Origin: Polydactylus sextarius
Lineage: Eukaryota > Chordata > Actinopteri > Polynemidae
NCBI GenBank assembly: GCA_016801845.1
Contig: CM028917.1
Coordinates: 7,022,501 to 7,086,500 of the forward strand
Direction: 5' to 3'
Length of the DNA: 64,000 nucleotides
This document shows, in pieces, positions 22,577 through 36,106 of the stretch. Made by a program: the position numbers and the translations under genes. The notes beneath the pieces are model-generated. The model was given only the letters and a program-made list of their open reading frames with translations. It was not told the DNA's origin and searched no databases. The number at the start of each line of letters is the position of its first letter. Positions within the stretch are counted from its first letter, which is position 1.

Positions 22577-25512
22577 TAGCAAAGCAAAATGCAAATGCAG
22601 CAGCAAACCTGCAGCTGAACTGGCACAGAGCAGCCAACTAGGGCGAGAGTTTTATCTGCAATGCCAGGTCCTGCCAGCTCACATTAGAGTTTCAGAGAAA
22701 ACAGCCCACAGGGAACGCAGAAAGAGAGAGACAGGTGTACGACCGTGATCAGGCAATAACCAGAGCGAAACGGTCTGAGGTGGAGTCGGCGAACAGACAG
22801 AGAATGAATGATGACGGAGGCTCAGAGGCCTCAGAAAGGGAGTGGGAAAACATTGCAGGGAGGAAAAACAAAGACTCGGCTGTGTCATTCGCCCTATGGG
22901 CTTCCTTCCTGTAGGACCACAAGGCCATCGACTAACTGCAGCCAAAAAAAAAAAAAAAAACGGAAATATCTGCTCAGCATACCACCCCACTGTAGCCCCA
23001 CCCAAACAGCAGCTCCACCTGCAACCACTCCTCGCTAAAACAGTGGCTTTACTCACTCAAGTGTTGTAAAAGATGGGGGGTAACACATATACCACCCCAA
23101 CGTCCACCTACAACACTGCTGCTCCACCCAAACCATCCACAAATTCACCAGATAACAGCGTCTGACACATCACCTTCCCAAGTGAAAGTGCCAGGACTCA
23201 TGTAGCAGGGAGGAGTGACATAGACATTGAGTTCACAGCGTATCAAATGTTTTGAAAGGGCTCTGTTACACAACACTGTGCTTTGTAAACGTAAAGCATT
23301 TATAATCTAATTACATCACTAAACCAGCTATCACAAACTGTCATTGAAAAGGCCAAGACAATAAGTCAAAGCTTGAAAAACATGTTGGCTGCCAGTGGTG
23401 GGGCAACATTGTTTCATTGAGATTACACAACAGCAATAAAACTGAGCACTGACACTGCCTAATATCAACCAGTCTGGCATCTAGTGATGATAACATAGAA
23501 GTTGTTTTCCATTAACTGTTTGACCCAACATTTATTTTATATTGACTTGAATAAATAAGTGTGCGTTTACATCCAAGAATCTCTAATCTCACTAAATCTC
23601 AGAGGATGCTCCCAGGGAATTTATTATCTTTACAAACATCACAGTGGAATGATTTGCCATCACACGCAAAGAGCAAAGTAACTGAGGAGAAAAGTGTTTA
23701 TATGTTGTGATGATAAGCTTTAACACTAAATGCTGCTTGAGACAACAGTTTCATTCTTAACACTGAGTTGATTATGCTTATGCTGCTGCTGCTAGACGAG
23801 AAAGTACAATTGAAGCAAAGTCATAAACGAAACTGTCTAATCTCATCTAAATATTGACACGATCACTAGCCATGGTTTTACAACGCACACCATAATGAAC
23901 CTTTTACCGGTAATGTGTAATACGTGTTACAATACCACAGAAACTATGCGTTATCAGGTGAGAAAAAAATAGAGCCGGCATCAAAGTCAATGCCATTGCC
24001 ATTTTATTTTAGAAAAACAACACATTCACCATTAAAATCTTACAACTTGATCTGTGGTATTTCTAGCTGTTGTGCATTTTGTCCGCTGTGAAATGAAAAC
24101 ACAGCTCTCACAGTGGCAATATCTCCAGCCATCGTTGTTATAAGGGTTGTGGTTGTTGTGAAGTGCCGACTAAGATATTACACAATACCACACAACCTGC
24201 TGCCTGTAGTTATAGTTGAGTAACATACGGCTGCCTGTGTTACTGTGGGATCCAGGCAGAGCGAGAGTGGAATGTTTGTTTTGATTTCAGTGGGCTCAGT
24301 GAAGGGGTCCAGGCCCATACACTGTGTGCGTGTGCGTGTGCGTGCTCGTGTAAGTAGGGAGGGGAGGGTTCATTCACTGCAAATTACCCTCACTTGCCTT
24401 GCCTCTGTTTTTGTTTTCAATTCCCCATCCATGGTTAAAAATTAGGTCAGCAGTCACATGATGTACCTCAACCAGAGCAGCAACAAGAGACAGGAGAAAA
24501 ACAGACCTAACCTTTTTAACAGATTTAAACTCCAGATCAAAGTCCATACATACACTTTATTAATTACGTTTCATCAGATGTTTTGACGGCAAATGTTCCC
24601 CAAAGCAAAAATATTTTCACCGAGCTTCACGGAAATGGCAGCCGGCCATATGTCATGTTTACCGGGGACCCTGGAACAGCTCCAATCTCAGTGACCTTGC
24701 GGAAAATCATAATCACAGGTGCCTGTGTGATAGGAGTGGCAGGAAGAAGGAAACAAAGCACAAAACATGAAGTGACAGAGATAAAAATCTGAACATGATT
24801 TCAGGGCTGTTTCAAAATGATGCTAACTAGTGATCACAGTGATCGCATCTTTCCTGGAAAAGAAATGCTGAATAAAATGCACAGAACAAACACAAACACG
24901 ACAGGCATTTACTTTTACTAGTGTCTGACACAAGTAAAGAACTTTGTGAAATTTAAGATGTTCCACAGAGTTCACAGGGAAAAGTTATTTGTTGTGAAAA
25001 CTCAATGACAGTTTGTGTTGAGGATGAACAGGAAGGTTAAAAAAAAAAAAAAAAAAAGATGTCCTGAAAAAAAGCTGGTTCCTATGTTTTTGTTGACATT
25101 TATCCTGGATTCATTAAACATCAAGTCAGCAGAATATTCTGACCACAGATAAGATTACATTCTGTTTATTTCCATCTGATCTGGAATCTGTGTCAACACG
25201 GTTTAGAAAAAAGCACATTAAGTCACACTGTGGGGCTTGTTATGTCAACATGCCGTGCCATTAAAAGGGACACTCCAAATATTTGCTTACAACATGGTTG
25301 TTTTGGTTTCAAATGGCACAGACTGGTTTGGAACCTATTTCAAAAAAAGTTTATTTAACAATATTATCATTGTCACGAACACTGGGTATTAAAATAATGT
25401 GACACAAACAGAACATCCCTGTTTAAAAAAAAAAATTATATGGATCATTATGCACATGTATAATATTGATATTTGGCACCTAACCTCCAACTTCTTCACT
25501 CCCACAAAACAA

Positions 25513-25562
<50 letters not shown>
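25513..25562. repeat. (GT)n(AT)n(GT)n microsatellite
   Basis: A GT run, an AT run and a second GT run in direct succession, directly left of the hAT-like element. Confidence 0.95.
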
Positions 25563-25582
25563 TTATATATTTTTTATATTAA

Positions 25583-26240
25583 GGGTGCAACAATACGTGT
25601 ATCTGTATCGAACCATTCGATACAGTGGTCTCAGTTCAGTACACTATTTATTTTATCAACTTCTGACGATGCGCTCTGTGCTGAAAGCGCAGTACATCTG
25701 TGCTCAACTACTCCACCTTAGGCTGCATTGTCGAGTGCAGATTCACTAAACTGCTCCTCCCACATTCAATAGCTGTGTTTCCACCATTAAGTTCTTGGTA
25801 ACATTTAGGGACCAGGAACTTTCCAGGAACGTCTTCTCAATCTGTCCAAGCGTCTGTGTATCCACGAGGGTAAGGAAACAGGGAGGAGAGTGGGGGAGGG
25901 ACACGCAGGAAAGGTCAACTTGGTCGGGACTCGAACTGGCGAACAACTGCACAGCATATAAGCCAACGTGGCGCACTTTAGCCACTCGGCCATCCAGGTG
26001 CCCCGTGTGTTTGTTATTGTGTTGGAAAAAATAAATTAAAGAATTTGTAGCGGCCAGCATTGATTCTGTGGAGGCGCCACACATCGATCATTATGTGAAA
26101 CCCTGTGATCATTTTTAGTTGAAACAAATGTTGGTAATTTCAATAAACTACAAGTTTAAAAAGGCATGGAAATTTCTCTTTTTTATTGAAAAAACATCAA
26201 ACCGTGACACTCTAAGTTTCGCACCAAACCGTGAGTGGTT
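25583..26240 (+). mobile_element. hAT-like non-autonomous DNA transposon remnant
   Basis: The left side reads GGTGCAACAATACGTGTATC then TGTATCGAACCATTCGATAC. The right side contains CATCAAACCGTGACACTC and TTTCGCACCAAACCGTGAG. Motifs of this kind (GGTGCAAC ends, CGAACC/ACCGTG blocks) are typical of hAT-derived elements in fish. No transposase frame survives and the right terminal repeat is not intact, so the right border is approximate. A SINE sits inside it. Confidence 0.45.
25865..26004 (-). mobile_element. tRNA-derived SINE (Ser/Leu-like head)
   Basis: On the minus strand the element starts GGGGCACCTGGATGGCCG, has box A TGGCCGAGTGG (plus 25982-25992) and box B AGTTCGAGTCCCGACC (plus 25922-25937), spaced as in a tRNA. 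A CCTTTCCTGCGTGTCCCTCC-type body and a CTCCTCCCTGTTTCC end follow. It is not a functional tRNA gene: the acceptor stem does not close. It appears nested in the hAT-like element. Confidence 0.75.
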
Positions 26241-29200
26241 AGAAATACGACAAATTTCCTTTGTGTGACAGGAAACATGGACAGAGAGAGGAAGATATGA
26301 CATATGACTCATTCATATTTACAACAACCAACAGTGAAACAGATTATAATGTGAATGAAGCACAGATCCACTGCTAATGTTTGGCATCTTGTGTCTGACC
26401 TTATTACTCCCCATAAGGCAACACCAAACTCAGCACAGCAGGAAGTGGAGAGTGACAATAATAACTTCCCTCCCATAGGGGAGCACAGACTCATGTTGCT
26501 GGTGGGGGGGGGGTTTAAATGCCATATGAAGCAATAACAGCGAGAGCAGCGTTGTTTTCAGGTGAGCTGTGAGCTGGTTGCAGGGATGTCAGCGAAACCG
26601 TGAACAGGACACTGATGGATTGAATGAACTGCCATGATCATCAGATTGATCAGATCGAACTGCTTCTTTTACTGTTTTAAACCAAGAACTTCAGACCCTG
26701 GTCACATCTTTGTGTGAAAGAGTCACTGCTGCAGCAACAAACACGTCTCTTCAATGGAGTTTGATTAGCAGAGTGAATGAATTCACTGTTTTGTTTCACT
26801 TCATTCATCATCCTGGCACTGTGTTCATTTTAGTCGATTATTTATAGGGAGGGAGCATTTCTCCAGCAGGGTTGTCAGTGGGCACCAGACCAATTTGAAA
26901 CATTAAACAAACGTAAGATGTGAGCAGGATCTGCCATGGTCTGAGACCTGAGGCTACAAAGAAGCATTAGTCTTTGAGGTTTTAGTGCAGTTTCACTCGC
27001 TGCACTAGAATAATCAAAACTTTTTATGAATCAATAAAATCACAACTGATGTGGTATGAACCAACGATCATAGATAACAAGCAGCAGATAAGTAGTTCTG
27101 GAGTCACATAACATGATCAAGAGACGTGTGCTACTGTGGTATAAACTTTAAATGAGGCCATAGCAAAAGAAAGCACTGATTCACAATGTGTGACATCTGT
27201 TGTGAATTCAGCCTCTCAGCTATTACTGACTGCCTGTGAAAGGTGTGTGAAACATATGAAACACTATTGAGTCTTCACTGAAACTTGTTACATGCTAAAA
27301 CGCTTTAACAAGCTACCAGCTGGTGTAATCTTACATCTTCTGATGCCTGACAGGAATCATTGGAGCCAAAAATAGGTATTAGTCAATCAGCCCTTTGTGG
27401 ATTTCCACACAGCGCCAAAGCCTGCACGTTGCAAGCAACGAGCAAAATGTAGGTCAGCCCCTCCTAGTTTCTTCAACATGGCCCCGCCTCGCACTCACCC
27501 TTCCAAATAAGTTTTCAAGCAGCAGAGCCTTGAGTGAACCCACACCACCGCAGCGAGGCAGCTAAGGTCGTGGGGTAACAGAGGGGTAAAGGTGCAGTGT
27601 GGGGTGGTTAATCAGGGGCAAGGTGAAGCTCCAGTAAAGGAAAGCACGCTAAAAATTCATAATTCGGCCCTCCCAACATGGCTCTGCCTCTTGGCAGCCC
27701 TCCTCCCTCCCCTTCCTTTTTCCCTTTCAGACATCTGAGGAAATCTCCCCTCTGCTCCAAGAAACCTGACCATATACAGCAGCCAGTGGGATCACAAACC
27801 GACAGACTAAACTGTAGTCACGTGGCTCTGCTCTGCTGCTCTGATTCTGCCTCAACGGCTGACTGTAGGAATGTCATGTCTCTGCGGCGACCCCTCTTAG
27901 CGCTGACCGTTATCTAGCAGCAGGTTCGGTTGGTTTTCCCCTGGTGTTAATACACTGACACGCCTGTTTGTCACTGGTGGCTCCCTTTTAAGGAGCTAAA
28001 AACAAAGGTGGTATTTGGTGTCTGGGACAGGAGCAGGATGGAGTCAGACAAACAGAGAGGGGAGGCGGGAGGGGGTGATTTTTATTTTCTCTTCAGACAG
28101 GAATGTGAACGTTGACTCACTTTGGGGGCCCCCAGCAGCAGCTGAGTGCACGGGCGTGGGTGGTTGACAACAGCCCTCCGTTATGAGTCTGCTGTTTGGG
28201 GCAGTGTGTCACATACTCAAGGAGGCCCAGTTTCTCTCCATCACATCACTGGCACATAGTGCTATGCCATTATGAGCTGGATGAGCTAAGAAGACATTTC
28301 AACATAACAGGGAAGTTAAGCCATAGGTTGTCTTTCAACAGTAGTAAGTCGCTGAGGTCACACTGACGAGTCATTCTCTACACAAGTGATAGGTTTTAAA
28401 ACCACTATCTCTCTCAGTATTTGAGGTAAATGGAAGTGTATGTACACGTCCAAGCTACTGAAGTGTTTTTCCTGGCCCATTCAATTATTGATGTCATGAA
28501 TTTAAGAGCAACTATCCATCAATTTGATGTTTGCAAACAAAGCCAAGGTAATAATCATATGCTGCACTATCCCAGAAAGACACACACACACACACACACA
28601 CATAATGTAACCTGAAACCTGACGAGCACAGCAGAAAAACAGGCATGAATCACACACTGGGAGCAGTGACAGAAGTGTTGCAAACAGCAGCAGGGCGTCA
28701 GAATCGCCACGGTTTACAGAGGAAAGGAGATCTGGCCTGGAGCAGGACGGAGGGGAGATAAACCTCCAAAAAGGGTCGTTTAGTTAGATAACAAAAATAT
28801 GATCTGAAAGCAGAGAAGCCAAACTGCATTCAGTGACCTGTTACACAACACAGGACATAAAGGCCCTTTTGTGTTAAACTGACTACACAGAATAGTGCTA
28901 TCTAATCCACTGTGGCCTTTAACGTTGAAAAGAGACATGAGGCACACAAACAAGAACTGAAGGAGGTTGTTTACATTGTGTGTAACAGGTTGTACAGTGG
29001 TTGCACATTATTTGATGACAAGCAGAACAACTGGAGGCATTATGTGTTTCTTATAATGTCTTCCTCGATTATGATGCATAGTAACACTGTGCTCTTCATG
29101 TGATGCACACATCACAGTCTCACATCACAGGCCTCCTGACACACATCTTTTGCTCACATGGTCTGTCTCCTTGTCAATCACTCACACCCACAGCTTGAGA

Positions 29201-30354
29201 GTGTGTCACCATGTAACTGATGCTTCATCCCATACACAAAGCCAGTGGACCCAGTTTCTCATCCAGTTCGATCCAGTTTTGCCACAAAGCAGCAAACAGG
29301 CCTCAGGTGAGTGAGACCTGAGAGGGTTTGTCGGTAGACATTCCAGCGAGCCTCGTCTAAGATTATTTCTCAGATCAGATGTCAGAAGAAAGGAAAACAA
29401 AAAGACCCGGCAATTTCCTAACAGGGTCAGAGGTCAAAGCTGCACTGGACAAACATCACTCAAGCCTCGGTGGGAGATGCACTGGCCAAGTACTTTCCCA
29501 AAAAGAAGGAAAAGATTACACAATCATAATACACAATATTAACATAATTTACAATGCATCACTGCAAACTCACAGGGTGGAGACTCCTTTCAGTCCTTTC
29601 TGTTGCAATGAAGTAACTCCATCTGAAATGATGTAAGATTTTTGAGCAGATATGTTGTGATTGATAAGCCTTACTGTAGGGTTGGGTTTCAGGAAAAAAA
29701 AAAGATTTTTATGAGTCTTTAAAACAGTTTGTGAGTCATTCAACAGTACTTATTTAGTTTAGCATAAAAACTGGAACAGACAGTAAAAGGATTTACCATG
29801 TCACAGTTGTCTACTTCTCCAGTTGCTGTTTATTAACTAACACATTCATGAGATGTGGCAGAATGCGTTTTGTGCAATTTAATCACTTCGTACCCTAAAT
29901 ATTGTTCCCTAAATCCTAAATATGTTGTTAACATGTTGACTTCTCTCTGAACTGACAATGACACTTCACATCGCAAGAGGACAATTTTATAATCTACAGT
30001 ATCTCCACAAGACAAAGTATTGCATCTAATGACTCAAATGCCAAGTAAAAGTTCAAGGACAACCACAGTTTATCCTGTTGTCTCATGCCGATCCAAAACA
30101 TTCACTGAAAACCACAAATGTCAACATAATGGTGGCTCTAGAGGAGAAAAGTCATGGGGCCGCCAAAGTCACACTGATAATTGTTTTGTTGTGTTGTTTA
30201 GCCATTTAAACCAAAACCAGCAGTCTGCTAGTCTTGGTGTAACAAGCACGTCCCTCAACATTTAAAGATGCCCTGTAGCAACAGGGCCTAAAATAATGTA
30301 AAGATTTAATGAAAATATCATGACAATAAACCTAAATGTAAATATTTGTGCGAA

Positions 30355-30362
30355 TTACGTAA
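30355..30362. promoter_or_regulatory. TTACGTAA palindrome (NFIL3/PAR-bZIP consensus)
   Basis: ATTACGTAAC contains the ideal NFIL3/E4BP4 and DBP/TEF/HLF half-sites. A second TTACGTAA lies at 35275-35282. The match is exact; a role, for instance in NFIL3 feedback, is speculation. Confidence 0.25.
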
Positions 30363-30707
30363 CAAATTCTATTTTTTAGGTCACAGTTGTCTATGAACAA
30401 GAAAGTAAAACAGGGAGGATTTCAGCCTCTGTCCTTCACGACAGTGCGATCCATATCAACATGTAATAGATGCAGGTGCAGAGTGTCCTGTTGACTGACA
30501 AGTCTCAGGATATGTTATCCCTCCCCACAGTGGCGATGGCTTCCTGCCACAGACAAAAGACTGGGCCTGGAGCCTGGATTCCTCACAGGCCTCCATGTGG
30601 ATCTGCTTTATTTTGCCAGCCAGACACTAAACTAGCTCTCAGACAATGACGAGCCTTGTATCATAGTCCATGTCTCTGTAGCTCACCATCGTTCTAAATC
30701 ACATGCT

Positions 30708-30736
30708 CTCCTCCTCCTCCTCCTCCTCCTCCTCCT
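30708..30736. repeat. (TCC)n microsatellite
   Basis: A CTC/TCC trinucleotide run of about nine units. Confidence 0.9.
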
Positions 30737-33296
30737 TCTTATTCATTTCCCCCTCCTCTCACCTGTCTTCCCTTGCGGACTGCAGTGTATCGCAGACGCA
30801 GCAGTGTGTGAAGAGGGAAGATGAATGAGGTACCCACCGAGGAAACTCGCAGAGGAAATTAAAGGGGAATTAATTGGAATAATGGCTAAGAGTACATTAA
30901 TGACACTTCTAAAAGCAGTCAGTGGAGCTGTAACTGCAGTCATCAGGGCCAACAGCAAACTGGGGGGGGGGTCATCTTCACTGCTTCACACATCCATTTA
31001 GACCAAGCACATTTGCAGTGTTATAAAACAGTATCTAATTTAAGTGGTCCCCCATTACATCACACTCTTACATAATTTAAAAACTAAAAGTTAAAACTGT
31101 AGAGAGTAAAACAACATTAGATAACCGAGACAGACTTATCATCATTATCATGGCTTTTTCTCTCTGACAACCAATTACAGTAACATCACATCTTCAGGCA
31201 ACACATTAGTTACATGCATCTTTTTAATAACGTCTCTCTCTGGCTAATTTCCGATGACAATTCAATTTAACCTCACTTGAAACATATCAAATTACACAGA
31301 ATAATGATGAGCTGATGTGGTGAGGTAGCTGACGCGTAGCCATTAACTGTGGCTCAAAACTCTTTGAATATTGAGATAAAAGTCACAGGTTAAAGCTTTT
31401 CTGTGCTGGATAATGTAGAAGATGTGGAAACACTGCAGTATCTAGCAAGTTGCACCTTGCAATATGTGCAATTATAAGAAGAAAAATAAGAACAGACTCT
31501 AACATGACCCTGGTTGGCTGTTAAGCTACTTAGTTAAGTAGTAGAGAAGTAGCTATATTTGAATTCATAATTACTGCAAAGTTGTACAGATAAAAGCCAT
31601 GTTGATCATCTTGAACCTTTTTTAACAAGTGCTTTAATGACTAATGACTGTGTGGTTCTCAAACTTTGTAAACTGAAGCAAAGAGAAGATAACGTATCAG
31701 GAGCATCAGTGGCAGTTCAATCTCCTCCACAAATAGAATCAGCAACAAAAATAGAATTTGGAAATGTCAAACATTCATCTCTGTTTCACTCTGCACTAAT
31801 ATGTCACATGATAAATTACATAAAATATTAGGCTTCGAGCTCTGATGCTTGTAAACCAAATTATTGGTTTATCGTCTTTAACTTTAGATGAAGCTTCATA
31901 ACCAAGTTTTCAGTCACCATTCCTTCAAACTCCATTTGTCCCAAAATGTCTCATCTAAATAATTAAGAACATATGTTCAATTCATGCAGACCACATCTGC
32001 AACTAGTAGGATGAATGCTTTGGACTTTAGTGATCCAAGTCAAATCTTAACATCTACAGCTGCCATGAAATGGTTCTAGTCTCAATAAACATCAGTCAGC
32101 TTTATAAATTGTTCTATGTCTGTGGTTTACAACTAAATACCTGCAAAATGAATGATGTTCCCATTAACACCAGTTGTACCTTGTTTAGCTGAAGCTGACA
32201 AGCTGACCCAAGGTGGTAAACATGGATGAATCTCAATGCCCCCCGCCCCGCACCCTCATGTTTGTTTAATGTTGCTGCTATTTGATCCATTACAGCAACT
32301 ATTTATCTTTTTTGCCTCCAGGCTTTCAGTTGTAATGACAGCGTGTCATGTTAAGATTATTAAAGTTATTACTTTTAAATTAATTAAATGCTTGAATTGA
32401 AATGTTGTTTTCCCTCATGGGTATTTAGCTTGTGTTGAGGTGATGAGAGGTTGATATGCTGTCTGGCATCCTGCAGCGGTAACAGTGACGGCACCTTTGG
32501 GCTGGACTGACAGTAAATTTTTAAACCATAAATTTCATAAACAATAATATATAAAACCTGTAAACATTACTCACATTAATAATTAATCTGATCATTTACT
32601 GGAAGGGCTTGGCGACAAAACAACTGAAACAACGTGCATGTTCATGTAGGTCAAACTGGTCCTTACAACCACTCATAGTGACAGCTGGCATGCAGCCATG
32701 AACTCACACACACCCAGCCTTTAAGTAGAGCTATGTGTTTACTGCAACTTGTTACAATGACCTTGTTACATTACACCTCTGATGTAATCATTGTTTAAAA
32801 GCAAATCAGACTATTTCACTATCAGTTTCATTTCAGTTATCTTACTTATAAGTTACTTATCACTACAGCGGTTCCTAACATTCACTTTGTTTTAAATTGA
32901 AACCGACAGGAACACAGCTCATGTCAAATGAGGTGGGAAATATGGACAAAGTGTTAGAATAATCACCACTGCACTATTGTCATATCAATGTGTCAACATT
33001 AAGTATTTTTACAGTTTTATTTTGAAAACAATCTGTTTAATATGCATATTTTTATGACTATATATTTATAGCTTCTTATTTTTAGTAGTAAAATTGAACT
33101 CCATCTCTGTGAGTTTTAATAATTACGAACAAATGAATCACTGCACAAAGTTATCCACCCATCCGCCCACACATACACATGTGCACACACAGACACGCTC
33201 CTACACACCTAGAATGCATTAATGACCAATTCAAAGTTCTTTCAAAAACAAACCAGCAAACATCTAAAAGCAGAAGTGGAAGGACGAAGTGTAACT

Positions 33297-33339
33297 AACA
33301 CACACACAGACACACACACACAGACACACTCACACACAC
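33297..33339. repeat. Imperfect (CA)n microsatellite
   Basis: ACAC runs interrupted by AGAC and CTC. A similar (CA)n run lies at 28579-28602. Confidence 0.85.
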
Positions 33340-34288
33340 CATCCTCTAAGCTTCTGGGAAAGAAACACCAAATCTGTGTGTGCTTGCTCTGGTGCCACGT
33401 GAGTTGTTGGTTAAGTAGGTCAGTCAGTAAGTCAGGAGTGGCAGGGAAGGAGTGCACAAACACAGGCTAACTCCATTACCTCATACAGTGGATTAGTGTC
33501 AACAGGCCCATCAATCTGTCTAGAGCCATCTTGGTTCAAGTGACCGTAAGAAGAGCAGCAGGGACTTGTGTTCCTGTTCTCCTATTTACCCCCATAAAGT
33601 CTCAGAATTGCACATATAACCTGTAAGCAATGCACACACATATAGGACTGTGTCTACACATATACAAGCGTGCACCCACACAAAGACCGTGTGGTCTACT
33701 GCACACTGAGACGAGGCAGTAAGGTTACACCTATAGCTAGCAGTGAATTAGTGTGAACAGCCAGCAAGACAAAAGGAGCTCTTCCTGTTTCTTGTGTAGA
33801 GTATCAAAGGACAAACTGAACAACAACAAAAGAGAAGGGGAGGGGGGGGCATCCTGGTGCAATAATCTCATACCTCAGGAGCATGCTGACTGCTAACAAA
33901 CAAATATGCAGTAAGTCTCTAATTGCAGCTTCTCTGATAAACACAATAAAATGATAAAATGATGAAACTTACATAACTTTCAAATCTGGCCCTAACATTT
34001 TACTGCCACTGTTCAGACTCGTAAGCTGGTAATATTGTGTCATCCACGATCAATTAACTATCCCTCTGCTCTATTCACTACCACAAGTATATTTCAGGCC
34101 TGTAAAAAACACAGCCTCTTCCTAAATTAAGTCACGTGATTTACTGTTAATAGTGTTACTGTTCATGGTACATATGGCTGGGAATCACTGAGAAATGTAA
34201 AGACTGATTGATTTAATTGCTATGCTCTGGAAGCAACATCCGTCTGAAGGTATTGCATCCATCTGCAGGTAAACACATGTTTTGTTAT

Positions 34289-34440
34289 GTCACAATGACC
34301 TTGACATCTTACAAGTTCCTCCTTCAGTCCAAGTGAACATTTCTGCCAAATTCACCACAAAGTGGCCTTGAGAGATCTCCTTCAAGAGACCAAAAACCCC
34401 CAAACATTTTTGAGATACCATGTACACCTACGGAGGCATG
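34289..34440 (+). mobile_element. Dispersed repeat family A, copy 1
   Basis: It starts GTCACAATGACCTTGACATC and continues CTTCAGTCCAAGTGAACATT then TGCCAAATTCA, ending ACGGAGGCATG. Two more copies in this window (46072-46140, 62952-63103) share these blocks in the same order. The family resembles a very common teleost interspersed repeat that ends in a GGAGGCA motif; I cannot name its class. Confidence 0.65.
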
Positions 34441-35274
34441 AACACTTTATAATCATTTGTTAATTATTACTATATTATTACCAAACCGATACTTCGCCAA
34501 GTTTTTTTTTTTTTTTACAACTTAATAACCCTGAATTTGTGTTTTAAATGTTTTATGACTAATCTATAAACCCTCAGCAAAATTCAGGAAATGTTAACCA
34601 TTAATTAGGTTACTTATCTAAAAATTAGTCCTACTGGAAAGCTGATGTTGAGTTAGCTGCCAAAGTCTGGAGTATTTACTAGGGTCAACTGGGTTAATTT
34701 TTAATAGTAACTGCAATGTCTTGATGTTTTAATAACGGAGGCATATCAGTGTGATTACATAACTGACATCCAAGATTAAAGAAGAATTCAGGTTTCCAAC
34801 GAACAGATGTTGCAACATGAAATTCCAAGACAGCGTGGGCTGATTGTTAAGATGTTTATGCAATGCTGTGTAAGACTCACTGGTTACAGGGAAAAAAAGG
34901 TGAGGGTTATTAAGGTATTAGCTGAAAAAAAAATAAAAAGGAAAAAAACACACAAGATAAGATAACAGACAGTAAAAAGCCAAATAGAAGCTACTGCAAT
35001 CAAGCAACAAGTTCACATCAGTGTAATGATGGTAGGAAAGAAGGAAGTAAAGAGGCAGAAGTGAGCCATAATTGTACACAGTAACAGCAAGGGAGTCAGT
35101 TTACAGTAAGGGCCTCCCTGCTCCTCCCCGCCACTCAATCCTTCCTCCTCTAATCCAAACACCTGGAGGGGGGAGGGAGGAGGGTGAGCAGCAGGCCCCA
35201 TGTGAGTGGCTGCTCACATGCAGTCGGCGCACAACGTGTTACAGTAACACCTTCACTGGGGCCAAGGCGGACGG

Positions 35275-35282
35275 TTACGTAA
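35275..35282. promoter_or_regulatory. TTACGTAA palindrome (NFIL3/PAR-bZIP consensus)
   Basis: GGTTACGTAAAG, the second perfect D-box-type palindrome in the intergenic region; the first is at 30355. Confidence 0.25.
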
Positions 35283-36060
35283 AGAGGCCCCAAATACACA
35301 GAAGACGCAAACACACGTACACTACACTGTGCCAAGGGCATGGAAAGGGACGGGGTGGTCGGGTTAACAGGTGGGTCTGGCAGTAAATTGTAGCGAAGGG
35401 GATTAACAGTATCAGCTGTTGTTTGTGTTTGCTGTTTCACTGCTTACATGCTGCGTTCAAGTGTGCCACCATAAGCTGCACCATTGTTAACACACCGAAT
35501 CTGCTGCCAAACTAACATATTGTGCAAGTAGATTACATTCAACAGATTTATTAGAAGTGCGATGTGAGCAGAGGATGTGAGGAATCCCAAGGCGTGACTG
35601 CGAGAGTTTAACACAAATACAAATGAGTTTTACTTGGGGCAAAAATTCAGAAAATAACTTCTGTCTGAATTTCGTGCTGCGACAAAAGTTATGTCGTGTT
35701 GCTGTGATTGACATGTGTGAACCGGAGACAGACAAAGACTAGACAACATGCTGCAATGCTACAAGGCTCTCGCAGAGTGAGAAACACAGGTTAATCTGGG
35801 ATTTCACTCAAGAGTATGTGGGTCACTGGACCTGTAACAACAGGTTTTTCAGACTCTAATAATGCTGGTGATGACAATCAACAATAAAGCAGTGTTAGTT
35901 CAAACACTCCACTGCAGAGTGACCTTCAGCCTCAGCCATGAGCAAATAAATGCAGAAAAGCACAACCAGAAAAGTCTTTGTTCGGCCTGGGAACTCAGTA
36001 GCTGTTCAGTATTGTGTTTTACACTGGAAAAACAACTACAAATGATATTTACATGAGTGA

Positions 36061-36063
<3 letters not shown>

Positions 36064-36105
<42 letters not shown>
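36064..36105. repeat. (GA)n microsatellite
   Basis: An uninterrupted GA run of about 21 units. Confidence 0.95.

Positions 36106-36106
<1 letters not shown>

Noticed and set aside
25922..25992. A tRNA gene
   Set aside because: A and B boxes are present, but the arms do not pair as a tRNA and the sequence continues into a SINE body.
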